Origin: Meiothermus sp.
GTDB lineage: Bacteria; Deinococcota; Deinococci; Deinococcales; Thermaceae
Direction: 5' to 3'
Assembly (NCBI RefSeq): GCF_026004055.1
Contig: NZ_BPIJ01000001.1
Location: 248,001-312,000, forward strand
DNA length: 64,000 nt
In this document: positions 26,888 through 35,012 of the stretch, piece by piece
Numbering within the stretch: the first letter of the stretch is position 1
How the letters are laid out: each line of letters begins with the position of its first letter
Program-made: the position numbers and the translations under genes
The notes under the pieces: model-generated
Told to the model about the DNA's origin: nothing
Database searches by the model: none
Seen by the model: only the letters and a program-made list of their open reading frames with translations

Positions 26888-28090
26888 ATGCGCTGCTTGA
26901 TTGGGGTTTTGATTCTAGTCTGCGCCTGGGGTCTGGCCCAGCCCAGGGCCTGGGTTGCGGCTCCCACGCCGGCCCTGGAAGGTTTGCTGGGGCAGCTCGA
27001 GCCGGTGGGGCTTGTGGGTGAGCTCCGCTGGGAAACCCTGGAAGAGCTAGAGCGGCTCGAGCTTTTGGGTATCCAGACCCAGATGTTCTCCCCTTTGCGC
27101 ACCGCCCGGGCCCTGGCCTTGCTTGCGGTGGCCCTCAACGACGCCCTTTATCTAGCTCAAAAGCCGGGGGTTGAGGCCAACGTGCTCGCGGCCTACGCTG
27201 CGCAGGAGGTGATGCTCTATCTGCACCCCACGTTTCCCAACCTCAAAGATGCCGTACGCCAGACGGCGCAGGCCATCTTCCGGGAGGCCCAGGCCCGGGG
27301 TTGGCCTGAGCCGAACCTCCGGCTAAGCCAGAGCCTGGGTCGCCAGGTGGGGCTCCAGGTGGTGGCCTGGGGCCGCCGGGACGGGGCCGCTCGGCAGGTG
27401 ATTCCCACCTACCCCGCCCCGGCCCCGGGGGTCTGGGTCTTGCCTTTGGGGCGGCCCGCGGTGGAGCCGGGCTGGGGTGGGGTGGCGCCCATTGGGGTTG
27501 CGGCCGAGGCGCTCGCACGGGCGGTGCCGCCCCCGGCCTGGGACTCGCCTGAGTTCGCCCAGGAACGGGCGTTGTTCTGGGCTGAGCAGGCCAAACTGGA
27601 CGAGTATGGCCGGCAGATAGCGGACAAATGGGCCGGCGACCCTGGCACCGTAACCCCAGCAGGCCTCTGGCAGGAAGCGGCTCTCGAGGTTCTGCGCCCG
27701 CGGGTAGACGCGGCCCGGGCGGTGGCGATTCTGGCGGTGCTCAATATCGCCATGCACAACGCTAACATCGCCTGCTGGCGGGACAAGTTCAGCTACTACG
27801 TGGCCCGGCCCGAGCAATGGGTGCGAGGCTTCGACCGCCGCTGGCAGCCCTATCTGCGCACCCCCAAGCACCCCTCTTACCCCTCGGGCCACTCCGCCAT
27901 TAGCGGGGCGGCTGCGGTGGTGCTCGGTCACTTTTTCCCCCAGGAACGCCAGACCTGGGAAGGTATGGCTCAGGAGGCCTCGTACTCCCGGGTGGTGGCC
28001 GGGATTCACTGGTTTACGGACGGCACGGCCGGTCTGGATCAGGGCAGGCGGGTAGCCCAACAGGTACTCAAAGCCTTGGGAAACCCTTAG
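26888..28090 (+). CDS. PAP2/vanadium haloperoxidase-like protein
   Basis: 400 residues with signal peptide MRCLIGVLILVCAWGLAQ. The C-terminal vanadate/phosphate pocket shows a basic residue region RTPKHPSYPSGHSA and SRVVAGIHWFTDGTAG, i.e. the SGH and SRxxxGxH-x3-D motifs shared by haloperoxidases and PAP2 phosphatases. Large size and export match secreted vanadium-dependent haloperoxidase homologues, but halide oxidation cannot be inferred. Shares a 27-bp divergent promoter region with the FG-GAP gene; such pairs recur in secreted oxidative systems. Confidence 0.85.
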   Translation: MRCLIGVLILVCAWGLAQPRAWVAAPTPALEGLLGQLEPVGLVGELRWETLEELERLELLGIQTQMFSPLRTARALALLAVALNDALYLAQKPGVEANVLAAYAAQEVMLYLHPTFPNLKDAVRQTAQAIFREAQARGWPEPNLRLSQSLGRQVGLQVVAWGRRDGAARQVIPTYPAPAPGVWVLPLGRPAVEPGWGGVAPIGVAAEALARAVPPPAWDSPEFAQERALFWAEQAKLDEYGRQIADKWAGDPGTVTPAGLWQEAALEVLRPRVDAARAVAILAVLNIAMHNANIACWRDKFSYYVARPEQWVRGFDRRWQPYLRTPKHPSYPSGHSAISGAAAVVLGHFFPQERQTWEGMAQEASYSRVVAGIHWFTDGTAGLDQGRRVAQQVLKALGNP

Positions 28091-28123
28091 ACTAAATCCA
28101 ACGGTGCATTGTGAGGAGATGCC

Positions 28124-29161
28124 ATGACCCTACCCATTCATGTGGCTCTTGTCGGCTACGGCATGGCTGGCCAGATATTCCATGCCCCCGTTATTCAGGC
28201 GGTGCCAGGCCTACACCTGGTTACCATCCAAAGCCGCCAGCGCGAGCGGGTACGCTCCGACTGGCCCGAGGTCTGGGTGAGCCAGACCTTTGAGGAGGTG
28301 ATCGAAAACCCTCATCTTGACCTGGTGGTCATCGCTACCCCCAACGCCACCCACTTTGAGCTGGCCCGGCGGGCCCTCGAGGCCGGCAAGCACGTGGTGG
28401 TGGACAAGCCTTTTACCCTGAGCCTGCTCGAGGCCCAGACTTTGGCCCGGCTGGCCCAGGAGCGGGGCAGGCTGCTCTCGGTCTTCCAGAACCGGCGCTG
28501 GGACGGCGACTTCCTCGCCTTGCGGAGGATGCTGGAGGCCGGAACCCTGGGCGAGGTGGTCTATTTTGAGTCGCACTTCGACCGCTTTCGCCCAGAGGTA
28601 CAGAACCGCTGGCGCGAGCAGGAGGGCCCCGGCAGCGGCATCTGGTACGACCTAGGGCCCCACCTGGCCGACCAGGCCCTGCTGCTTTTTGGCTGGCCCC
28701 AGGCCATCTTTGCCGATATCGGCAAGCAGCGGCAGGGGGCCCAGGCCCCGGACTACTTCCACGTGCTTTTGCGCTACCCCAGGCTGCGGGTGGTACTGCA
28801 CGCCAGCGCCTTAGTGCCGGGGGGCAGCCCGCGCTTTGTGGTGCACGGGACTGTGGCCAGCTATGTGAAGCACGGCCTCGATACCCAGGAAAAAGCTCTT
28901 AGAGAAGGGCTGCGCCCGGGGGAGCCGGGGTTTGGTCTCGACCCCTGGCCGGGCCAGCTCTACCGCCCCGACCGGGCCCCCGAGCCTGTCCCGACTGAGC
29001 CCGGCGACTACCGGCGCTACTACGAGGCGGTGCGGGACGCCATCCGGGGGCAGGGGCCCAACCCGGTGCCGCCCGAACAGGCGGTGCGCCTAATGGCCCT
29101 TATAGAGGCTGGCCTCAGAAGCGCCGAGCTACACCAGGAGATTTCGTTGGAGGAAGTGTGA
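28124..29161 (+). CDS. Gfo/Idh/MocA-family oxidoreductase
   Basis: 345 residues; GYGMAGQIFHAPVIQ binds NAD(P), VIATPNATHFELARRALEAGKHVVVDKPF carries the DKPF lysine motif, and the C-terminal domain has the active-site His in YDLGPHLADQAL. Close in pattern to YdgJ/scyllo-inositol dehydrogenase-like enzymes. GAGGAG precedes the ATG. First of three genes joined by 4-bp overlaps, so it likely works in one pathway with the UPF0303 protein and the aminotransferase. Confidence 0.9.
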   Translation: MTLPIHVALVGYGMAGQIFHAPVIQAVPGLHLVTIQSRQRERVRSDWPEVWVSQTFEEVIENPHLDLVVIATPNATHFELARRALEAGKHVVVDKPFTLSLLEAQTLARLAQERGRLLSVFQNRRWDGDFLALRRMLEAGTLGEVVYFESHFDRFRPEVQNRWREQEGPGSGIWYDLGPHLADQALLLFGWPQAIFADIGKQRQGAQAPDYFHVLLRYPRLRVVLHASALVPGGSPRFVVHGTVASYVKHGLDTQEKALREGLRPGEPGFGLDPWPGQLYRPDRAPEPVPTEPGDYRRYYEAVRDAIRGQGPNPVPPEQAVRLMALIEAGLRSAELHQEISLEEV

Positions 29162-29649
29162 ACCTCGAGCAAGACCTAAAAATCATCGCCGAGCAGGAGG
29201 CCCGGTTGCGCTTTGAGCGCTTCGACGCCGGGGTGGCCTGGGAGCTAGGGCTGCGCCTCAAAAAAGCCGCCGAAGCCCTTCACAGTGCTATCGCCATGGA
29301 TATCGGCCTCTTTGGTCAGCCCCTTTTCTTCTATGCCATGCCGGGCTCTACGCCCGACCAGGCCGACTGGATTCGACGCAAGCGCAACGTGGTGCAGCGC
29401 TTTCACCGGAGTTCCTACGCGGTGGGCTTGATGCTCAAGCAGAAAGAGACCCGCCTCGAGGAGCGGGGTCTCGAGCCGCGGGACTACGCGGCCCATGGCG
29501 GCGGCTTTCCCATCTGGGTAAACGGGGTGGGCTGCGTGGGGGCGGTCACGGTATCGGGCCTGCCCCAGCGCGAAGACCACGAGCTGGTGGTGGAGGTGCT
29601 GGCGGGCTACCTGGGCCTACCCTACGAGGAGCTGGCCCTCGACCCATGA
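29158..29649 (+). CDS. UPF0303 / heme-degrading-domain family protein
   Basis: 163 residues. The DUF336-like (GlcG/HbpS) domain is recognisable from AIAMDIGLFGQPLFFYAMPGSTPDQADWIRRKRNVVQRFHRSSYAVGLML and the ending GGGFPIWVNGVGCVGAVTVSGLPQREDHELVVEVL. UPF0303 members are found in bacteria and yeast and are of uncertain function. GTG start overlaps the dehydrogenase stop (GTGTGA) and its stop overlaps the aminotransferase start, so all three are translationally coupled. Confidence 0.85.
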   Translation: MNLEQDLKIIAEQEARLRFERFDAGVAWELGLRLKKAAEALHSAIAMDIGLFGQPLFFYAMPGSTPDQADWIRRKRNVVQRFHRSSYAVGLMLKQKETRLEERGLEPRDYAAHGGGFPIWVNGVGCVGAVTVSGLPQREDHELVVEVLAGYLGLPYEELALDP

Positions 29650-30827
29650 GCCCGCTCAATTTTGGCCGAGAAATGCGGGCGCATTGGCTGCTCGACCCGG
29701 CCATCACCTACCTCAACCACGGCACTGTGGGCGCTACTCCCAGGCACGTGCTCGAGGTGCAGCAGGCCCTGCGGGACGAGATGGAACGCCAACCGGCCCG
29801 TTTTCTGCTGCGGGAGCTCTCGGCTTTGTCCGGCCCCTCCGACCGCGCCGTACCCCGGCTGCGGGAGGCTGCTTTGGCGGTGGCCCGCTTTTTGGGTGTG
29901 CGGGGAGAGGATTTGGTGTTCGTGGACAATGCTACCACCGGCGTCAACGCAGTGCTGCGCTCGCTAAAGCTGTCACCCGGCGACGAAATCCTGATTACCA
30001 ACCGGGCCTATGGCGCCGTACTCAACGCGGCGCGTTTTGTGGCCGAGCAGGCCCAGGCCCGCTTGGTGGAGGTGCGCTTCCCCTTTCCGGTCGGCGACCC
30101 TTCCGCGCTGATCAATGCCCTGGACGAGGCCTTATCCCCCCGCACCCGGCTGGCCATCCTCGACCACATCACTGCCGAGACCGCCCTGCTGCTGCCTCTG
30201 GCTGAGATGGCGGCCTGCTGCCGTGCGGCGGGTGTGCCGGTGCTGATTGATGGGGCCCATGCCCCAGGGGCCATAGATCTGAATATTGCCAGCCTGGGTG
30301 TGGACTACTATACCGGCAACCTGCACAAATGGGCGTTGGCCCCCAAAGGCTGCGCCTTCTTGTGGGCGGCCTCGGAACGGCAGCAAGACCTGCACCCTCC
30401 TGTGATTTCCTGGGGTCTGGGGCGGGGTTTCACCCAGGAGTTCGACTGGGTGGGCACCAAAGACCCCACCCCCTATTTGGCGGCGCCGGCAGCCCTGGAT
30501 CTGATGCGCGAATGGGGTCTGGAAGCCATGCGCAACTACAATCACCGCCTGGCCTGGGAAGCAGCCTCGAGGCTCTCTAGCCGTTGGGGCACAGACCTCC
30601 CGACACCGGAGGCCATGGTGGGTTGTATGGTGACGCTGCCCCTGCCAAAGCCGTTGGGTCAAACCCGTGAGGAGGCGGCCCGGTTGCAGTACACCCTGTT
30701 GTACGAGCACCAGATTGAAGCCCCCGTTTTGTGCCTGGAGGAGCGGCTTTGGGTACGAATTTCGGCCCAGATCTACAACGATCTGGACGATATTGAGCGC
30801 TTTGCCCAGGTGGTGGAGTTGTTGTAA
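29646..30827 (+). CDS. Class V aminotransferase, isopenicillin-N-epimerase-like
   Basis: 393-residue PLP enzyme. LLDPAITYLNHGTVGATP at the start, VFVDNATTGVNAVL, IDGAHAPGAIDLNIASLGVDYYTGNLHKWALAPKG: the Asp that binds the pyridine nitrogen and the Schiff-base Lys in NLHKW are present. Members desulphurate cysteine, epimerise amino acids or act on kynurenine-like substrates; the exact reaction cannot be read. Coupled by ATGA overlap to the UPF0303 gene. Confidence 0.9.
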   Translation: MSPLNFGREMRAHWLLDPAITYLNHGTVGATPRHVLEVQQALRDEMERQPARFLLRELSALSGPSDRAVPRLREAALAVARFLGVRGEDLVFVDNATTGVNAVLRSLKLSPGDEILITNRAYGAVLNAARFVAEQAQARLVEVRFPFPVGDPSALINALDEALSPRTRLAILDHITAETALLLPLAEMAACCRAAGVPVLIDGAHAPGAIDLNIASLGVDYYTGNLHKWALAPKGCAFLWAASERQQDLHPPVISWGLGRGFTQEFDWVGTKDPTPYLAAPAALDLMREWGLEAMRNYNHRLAWEAASRLSSRWGTDLPTPEAMVGCMVTLPLPKPLGQTREEAARLQYTLLYEHQIEAPVLCLEERLWVRISAQIYNDLDDIERFAQVVELL

Positions 30828-30863
30828 AAAAGCCGCCCGCAAGAGCCTTGCGGGCAGCGCAGT

Positions 30864-30954
<91 letters not shown>

Positions 30955-31026
30955 AAAGCTGTACCTGCGCAGGCAGGCAGACTTGAGTGTACTAGGCGCT
31001 TGGGGGAGCGTCAAGCTGCAAAGCGA

Positions 31027-31032
31027 TATACT
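31027..31032 (+). promoter_or_regulatory. -10 box for a leaderless PIG-L transcript
   Basis: TATACT ends 6 bp before the GTG at 31039, so a transcript starting at the usual distance would begin on the start codon. No ribosome-binding site is visible. I cannot identify a good -35 box. Confidence 0.4.
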
Positions 31033-31038
31033 TTGTGG

Positions 31039-31704
31039 GTGCGCTTGCTTGCAGTATTCCCTCATCCCGACGATGAAATAGGCGTTTGTGGCACCCTGGC
31101 CAAGCACGTGCTGCGGGGCGATGCGGCCCGGATACTCTGGCTCACGCGGGGCGAGCTGGCCAGCCAGTTTGGCGATATGCCTCCCGAAGAAGTAGCCCGC
31201 ATCCGCGAAGGGCACGGACAAACCGTGGCCCAGATGATCGGGGCCGAGGCAGCCTTCCTGGACTTTGCCGACTCGAGCCTGACCGGGGGCCGCGAAGAGG
31301 CCCTGGCCATTGCCCGCGTGATTGCAAGCTGGAAACCCGATGTGGTAGTGACCTGGAACCCCTACGACGTACACCCAGATCACCGGGCGGCTTACTGGGC
31401 CACCCTCTCGGCGCTCAAGTTCTGCCGCATTCCCAAGCTGGTGGGCGAACCCCACCGCCAGCCGGTGCGCCTGTTGCACTACTACCGCAGGGATATTCCG
31501 CGCCCGGCGGTGTATGTGGACGTGGGCGAGGAAGGTCAGGCGGTGGCCGAGCGGGTGTTTGGCTTTTACCGGGACTTCTACCAATGGGAGTACAGCCTGG
31601 AAGCCTTCAGGGCGAATCGCTCGAGGCTGGGGGCCCTGGCTGGCGTAAAGTTTGCGGAGCGTTTTCAGGCCGAGGCGCCGCTGGCGCATCCATATCTAAG
31701 CTAA
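31039..31704 (+). CDS. PIG-L / LmbE-family deacetylase
   Basis: 221 residues. LLAVFPHPDDEIGVCGTLA carries the zinc motif HPDDE and DVHPDHRAAYWA the third ligand region. The family removes acetyl groups from GlcNAc-type substrates, for example in bacillithiol synthesis (BshB), which is known from Thermus relatives; the match to BshB is plausible but not proven. GTG 31039 is chosen from the family start and the -10 box. The last 98 bp overlap the convergent chloride-channel gene. Confidence 0.88.
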   Translation: MRLLAVFPHPDDEIGVCGTLAKHVLRGDAARILWLTRGELASQFGDMPPEEVARIREGHGQTVAQMIGAEAAFLDFADSSLTGGREEALAIARVIASWKPDVVVTWNPYDVHPDHRAAYWATLSALKFCRIPKLVGEPHRQPVRLLHYYRRDIPRPAVYVDVGEEGQAVAERVFGFYRDFYQWEYSLEAFRANRSRLGALAGVKFAERFQAEAPLAHPYLS

Positions 31705-32938
31705 CTTCTCCCACCTCGAAGCTGCCCCGGGGGCTGGTGAAGGTATAAGCGGCAAAAGCGGCAATCAGGGTTAGGGGCAGCAGGCTGTACCCCCCAATTT
31801 CCCCTGCCAACACCACTGCCGCGAAGGGTGCGCGGGCGATACCGGCCAGTAGGGAGGCCATGCCCACCAGGGCGGCGGTTTCGGGTGAGGGGGCGATGGA
31901 AGGGAAGACCTGGCCCAGTAGCTGAGCTAGAATGAGCCCACTCAGGCCGCCTAGGGTCAGGGCCGGGGTGAGCTGCCCCCCGTAGGCCCGCACGCCCCCG
32001 CCCAGGATCAGCAAGACGAGCTGTACCAGGAAGAGCATCCCCAGAAAAGGCAACGTCAGGATAGGAGACGTACCGAGCTGTACCCAGGGCAGCCCGCTGC
32101 CGATGGCCTCCGGCATCAAGAGCAAGACCCCCGCCAGCACCAGCCCGAAAAGGGCATGACGCCACCCAAAGGGGATGCGCTGTAGATAACGCTGCAAAAA
32201 TCGCTCGGTCTCGAGCCAGAGGGTGCCTACCCCGGCACACACCAGCCCGATGGCCAGCCCAAACAGAAGCTGGGGCCACTCCAAAGGCCCCGGTGGAAGC
32301 TCGAGCAGCGGCCCGTAGCCATGAAAAAGCCCGTAAACCGTGAAGCCGGCCAGCGCTCCGATCAGCGCGGGGGCCAGGGCGCCAACCTCGAGGGCCAGCC
32401 CCCGGTAGACAATCTCGCTGGCCAGAAGCGCGCCGGCCATGGGGGCATGGAAGGCCGAAGCAAACCCGGCTGCCATGCCGGCAAAGGGCAGAAAGCGGCT
32501 CGACTCACCCAGCGGGATGCGCCGCCCCAGTCCACTGCCCACCCACAGGCCCAGCGCGGCCATGGGCCCTTCGCGGCCCAGAGGGGAGCCTGTGCCAAGC
32601 TGTACCAGCGAACCGATGATGCCGCGAAAATACTCGCCGGCCCGTACCGGTCGGCCCGTTCGGTAGGCCGCCAGCAACCAGCCCAGGCCGCGCCCCGAGC
32701 CCAGGTAGCTCGAGGCCGCGAACAAAATTGGCAACAAGAAGGCCAGCCACCAGTAGGCGGGCCCGCGAAAAACCTGCGAGAGACCCCCTTCCCCCGGCAG
32801 GCCCGGTGGTAGATAGCCCAGGGTTTCGCCCAGCAGATAACGCCCCATTACCTCCAGGCAGAACACAAACCCGGCGGCAAAAACCCCGGTGAGGGCACCC
32901 ACAAAAGCGCTGTAGAGGATGAGCGCGCCGATCTGCAT
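31607..32938 (-). CDS. ClC-family chloride channel/transporter
   Basis: 443 residues, about ten to twelve hydrophobic helices. The ion-path motifs are GTGSPLGREGPMAALG (GREGP with the gating Glu) and the helix-N region YGGQLTPALTLGGLSG in place of GGxFxP. The C-terminus lacks CBS domains. Its end extends 98 bp antisense into the PIG-L gene; the last about 35 residues are Pro/Ala/Ser-rich and may be dispensable. Could be a Cl-/H+ exchanger or a fluoride/chloride channel. Confidence 0.9.
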   Translation of the reverse strand: MQIGALILYSAFVGALTGVFAAGFVFCLEVMGRYLLGETLGYLPPGLPGEGGLSQVFRGPAYWWLAFLLPILFAASSYLGSGRGLGWLLAAYRTGRPVRAGEYFRGIIGSLVQLGTGSPLGREGPMAALGLWVGSGLGRRIPLGESSRFLPFAGMAAGFASAFHAPMAGALLASEIVYRGLALEVGALAPALIGALAGFTVYGLFHGYGPLLELPPGPLEWPQLLFGLAIGLVCAGVGTLWLETERFLQRYLQRIPFGWRHALFGLVLAGVLLLMPEAIGSGLPWVQLGTSPILTLPFLGMLFLVQLVLLILGGGVRAYGGQLTPALTLGGLSGLILAQLLGQVFPSIAPSPETAALVGMASLLAGIARAPFAAVVLAGEIGGYSLLPLTLIAAFAAYTFTSPRGSFEVGEVSLDMDAPAAPRPENAPQTLRQPGPPASSDSP

Positions 32939-32961
32939 AAAAATCCCGGCACTGAGGCCGA

Positions 32962-34071
32962 CTACCAGGATTGTACCTGGGAAACCGGGGTTCCGCGGGT
33001 AATGCGAGGCATTTCTAGCCCCAGCACCCGGTAGCCGCTACGGGTTGCGGCCCGCACCAGTACCCGGGGGTCTACCTGCTCCCACAAAAAAAGCGCTTCG
33101 TTGCGTACGTCCAGGTCGGGGCTGCTGCTGCGCGAGTCGGTGCCCAGGGCGGGCTCGAGGCGGTGCTTGAGGTACAAATCCCAGGGCATCTGGCCGCAGG
33201 CCAGGGCCTCATTGCTGCGCGGACAGGCCACCACCAAGGTGCCCGACTGGGCCAGCATCTGCACCTCTTCTTCGTCCACCTGCACCCCGTGCACCAGCGT
33301 CAGGTGCGGCCCCAGCACCCCGAGTTCGGCCAGGTAGCGCACGGGGGTCAGGCCGGGCAGCGCTTGATAAGCCGGAAAGCCGTACTGCCGGGGTATTTCC
33401 TGCAAGGGGCCGCTGCCTTGGGTCATGAGCTCGGTTTCCTCGGGGCTTTCGGCCACGTGCATCTGTAAGGGGAAGCCCTCGAGCCGGCCGATCTCCACCA
33501 GTTTTTTGAGCAGTTCCGGGCTCACGTTGTAAGGCGTATGGGGTGAAATCCCTACCCGTACCTGGCTGTCCCGCGCGCGCCACTCGGACAACCGACGGGC
33601 TACCCGGCGGGCCACCTCTTCGGCCTGAAGGGGGTTACGGTTGATTACTTCCAGGTACACCACGCCGGGGAGCGGACTGTTTTCCAGCAGCCACTCCGCC
33701 ACTTCAGGCCGGTAGGCGATGTCCCCAAACCCCCCCACCCCCAGCGCCCGCAGCTCGTGCAAGCCCCGCATGGCCGCCTCCACAGTGCGTTCTGCGCTGT
33801 GGTCGATTACATGTCGGATGAACCCGGGGTAGCCACCGCGAAAATAGGGAACCGTGGATAAATCCAAGTGGGTGTGGGCATTGACCACCGGCGGGGTGAG
33901 AGCCCTGCCTTTGCGTATCAGAGGTGCTTCGGGGTAGCTTTGCTGGAGCTCGGCCAAAGGGCCCACCGCAACCACGTGCTGGCCCACCACCACCAGGCCC
34001 CCCTTCAGCATGGGCGTGCCCAAGCCAGCATAGACCACCTCGGCTGTCCAAATTTCAGGCGCTAGAATCAG
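32962..34071 (-). CDS. Amidohydrolase, possibly aminodeoxyfutalosine deaminase type
   Basis: Metal-dependent TIM-barrel hydrolase of the TrzA/ATZ-like group: VNAHTHLDLS supplies HxH, LQMHVAESPEETELM and LVHGVQVDEEEV the next His residues and LGTDSRSSSPDLDV the Asp. The closest remembered group contains deaminases of the futalosine menaquinone pathway; this is a suggestion only. The visible GTG at 34038 has no ribosome site and would clip the first strand. AGGAGG at 34077-34082 points instead to a CTG at 34069-34071 (or the ATT after it), giving LILAPEIWTAEVVYAG as N-terminus. Confidence 0.8.
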   Translation of the reverse strand: MILAPEIWTAEVVYAGLGTPMLKGGLVVVGQHVVAVGPLAELQQSYPEAPLIRKGRALTPPVVNAHTHLDLSTVPYFRGGYPGFIRHVIDHSAERTVEAAMRGLHELRALGVGGFGDIAYRPEVAEWLLENSPLPGVVYLEVINRNPLQAEEVARRVARRLSEWRARDSQVRVGISPHTPYNVSPELLKKLVEIGRLEGFPLQMHVAESPEETELMTQGSGPLQEIPRQYGFPAYQALPGLTPVRYLAELGVLGPHLTLVHGVQVDEEEVQMLAQSGTLVVACPRSNEALACGQMPWDLYLKHRLEPALGTDSRSSSPDLDVRNEALFLWEQVDPRVLVRAATRSGYRVLGLEMPRITRGTPVSQVQSW

Positions 34072-34177
34072 GGTTTCCTCCTGTGCCCAAAGCTAAAGGC
34101 TCAAGGCCGCATGTCAAATCCGATCTATGGACGAGGGGCTACGGTTCATAGTTGCGGTAGGGGGAGCAAACAGGCTT

Positions 34178-35008
34178 TCAAGGGTGTTCTCGCTCGAGCA
34201 CATATCGGTTGGGGCCGCGCACGAACTCGGTGGCCCGGTAGCCCTGGGCAAAGTAGTGTTCAAAGACCTCGCGGCTATGAGCCCGCCAGCGCAGGGCCAG
34301 GCCGGGGTCGGTTTGCAGAATATGGCCCCAGTCTTCGGGAATCTGCACCAGAATTTGCGCTTCGGACAAGTCCTTGATGAAGCCCAGCGGTACTTGATGC
34401 TCGACCTGGTTGGCCTGGATAAGGCCCTCTGTGGGGGTAGCGGGTGCAGGTGCGTAGATGCGCCGGAACACTCGAGGCGAACGCAGCTCCCAGACGGCGT
34501 AGGCCCGGTCGGAGGGGGCCCCCGCATTGATGCCACCCATGGGGCCGTAGCAGTTGGGGATGTAGCGGTTGAAGGTAGCCCCCAGCTTGTGCAGGTTGAA
34601 ATGGGCATTGAGGCTGCGCAGGGGGTCGAAGGTCCAGACCACCCGTTCGTAGCCTCTACTCAAAGCCCAGTCGCGCTGGTAGCGCTTGAGCAGGAGCCCG
34701 ATCTGGCTACCCTGGTACTCCGGCAGCACCCCGGCCATGTGCGAGTGGTGGTCGGTGGGGCGGTCGGTGGGGAAGCCAAAAATGAAGCCCACAAGCTGCG
34801 GGTTGGAGCCCCCTACCTCTCTCCTTGGGGTCGTAGGAGCTGCTGCGGCTTCGACCCACGCACCCGCCAGCAGAGCCCCCTCGTGCACCAGGGCCATCAG
34901 GGTGCCGGTACGGATGGTGTCGCTGGGGTCGTTCCAGATGGCCTGCTCGAGCCGGGGAATGAGGGCGATTTCCTCGGGGTCGTGCAGTTCACGAATTACA
35001 ACGTTCAT
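34178..35008 (-). CDS. GNAT-family N-acyltransferase paired with racemase
   Basis: 276 residues. N-terminal GNAT fold with motif A-like HMAGVLPEYQGSQIGLLLKRYQRDWALSRGYERVVWTFDPLRSLNAHFNLHKLGA; the C-terminal half is a second, family-specific domain. This COG3375-type protein is often next to N-succinylamino acid racemase; in Geobacillus a GNAT enzyme N-succinylates D-amino acids for the racemase. The racemase gene stops 4 bp upstream, so the two are one operon here. Residues 62-70 carry a small Arg-rich insertion. Confidence 0.88.
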   Translation of the reverse strand: MNVVIRELHDPEEIALIPRLEQAIWNDPSDTIRTGTLMALVHEGALLAGAWVEAAAAPTTPRREVGGSNPQLVGFIFGFPTDRPTDHHSHMAGVLPEYQGSQIGLLLKRYQRDWALSRGYERVVWTFDPLRSLNAHFNLHKLGATFNRYIPNCYGPMGGINAGAPSDRAYAVWELRSPRVFRRIYAPAPATPTEGLIQANQVEHQVPLGFIKDLSEAQILVQIPEDWGHILQTDPGLALRWRAHSREVFEHYFAQGYRATEFVRGPNRYVLEREHP

Positions 35009-35012
35009 ACCG

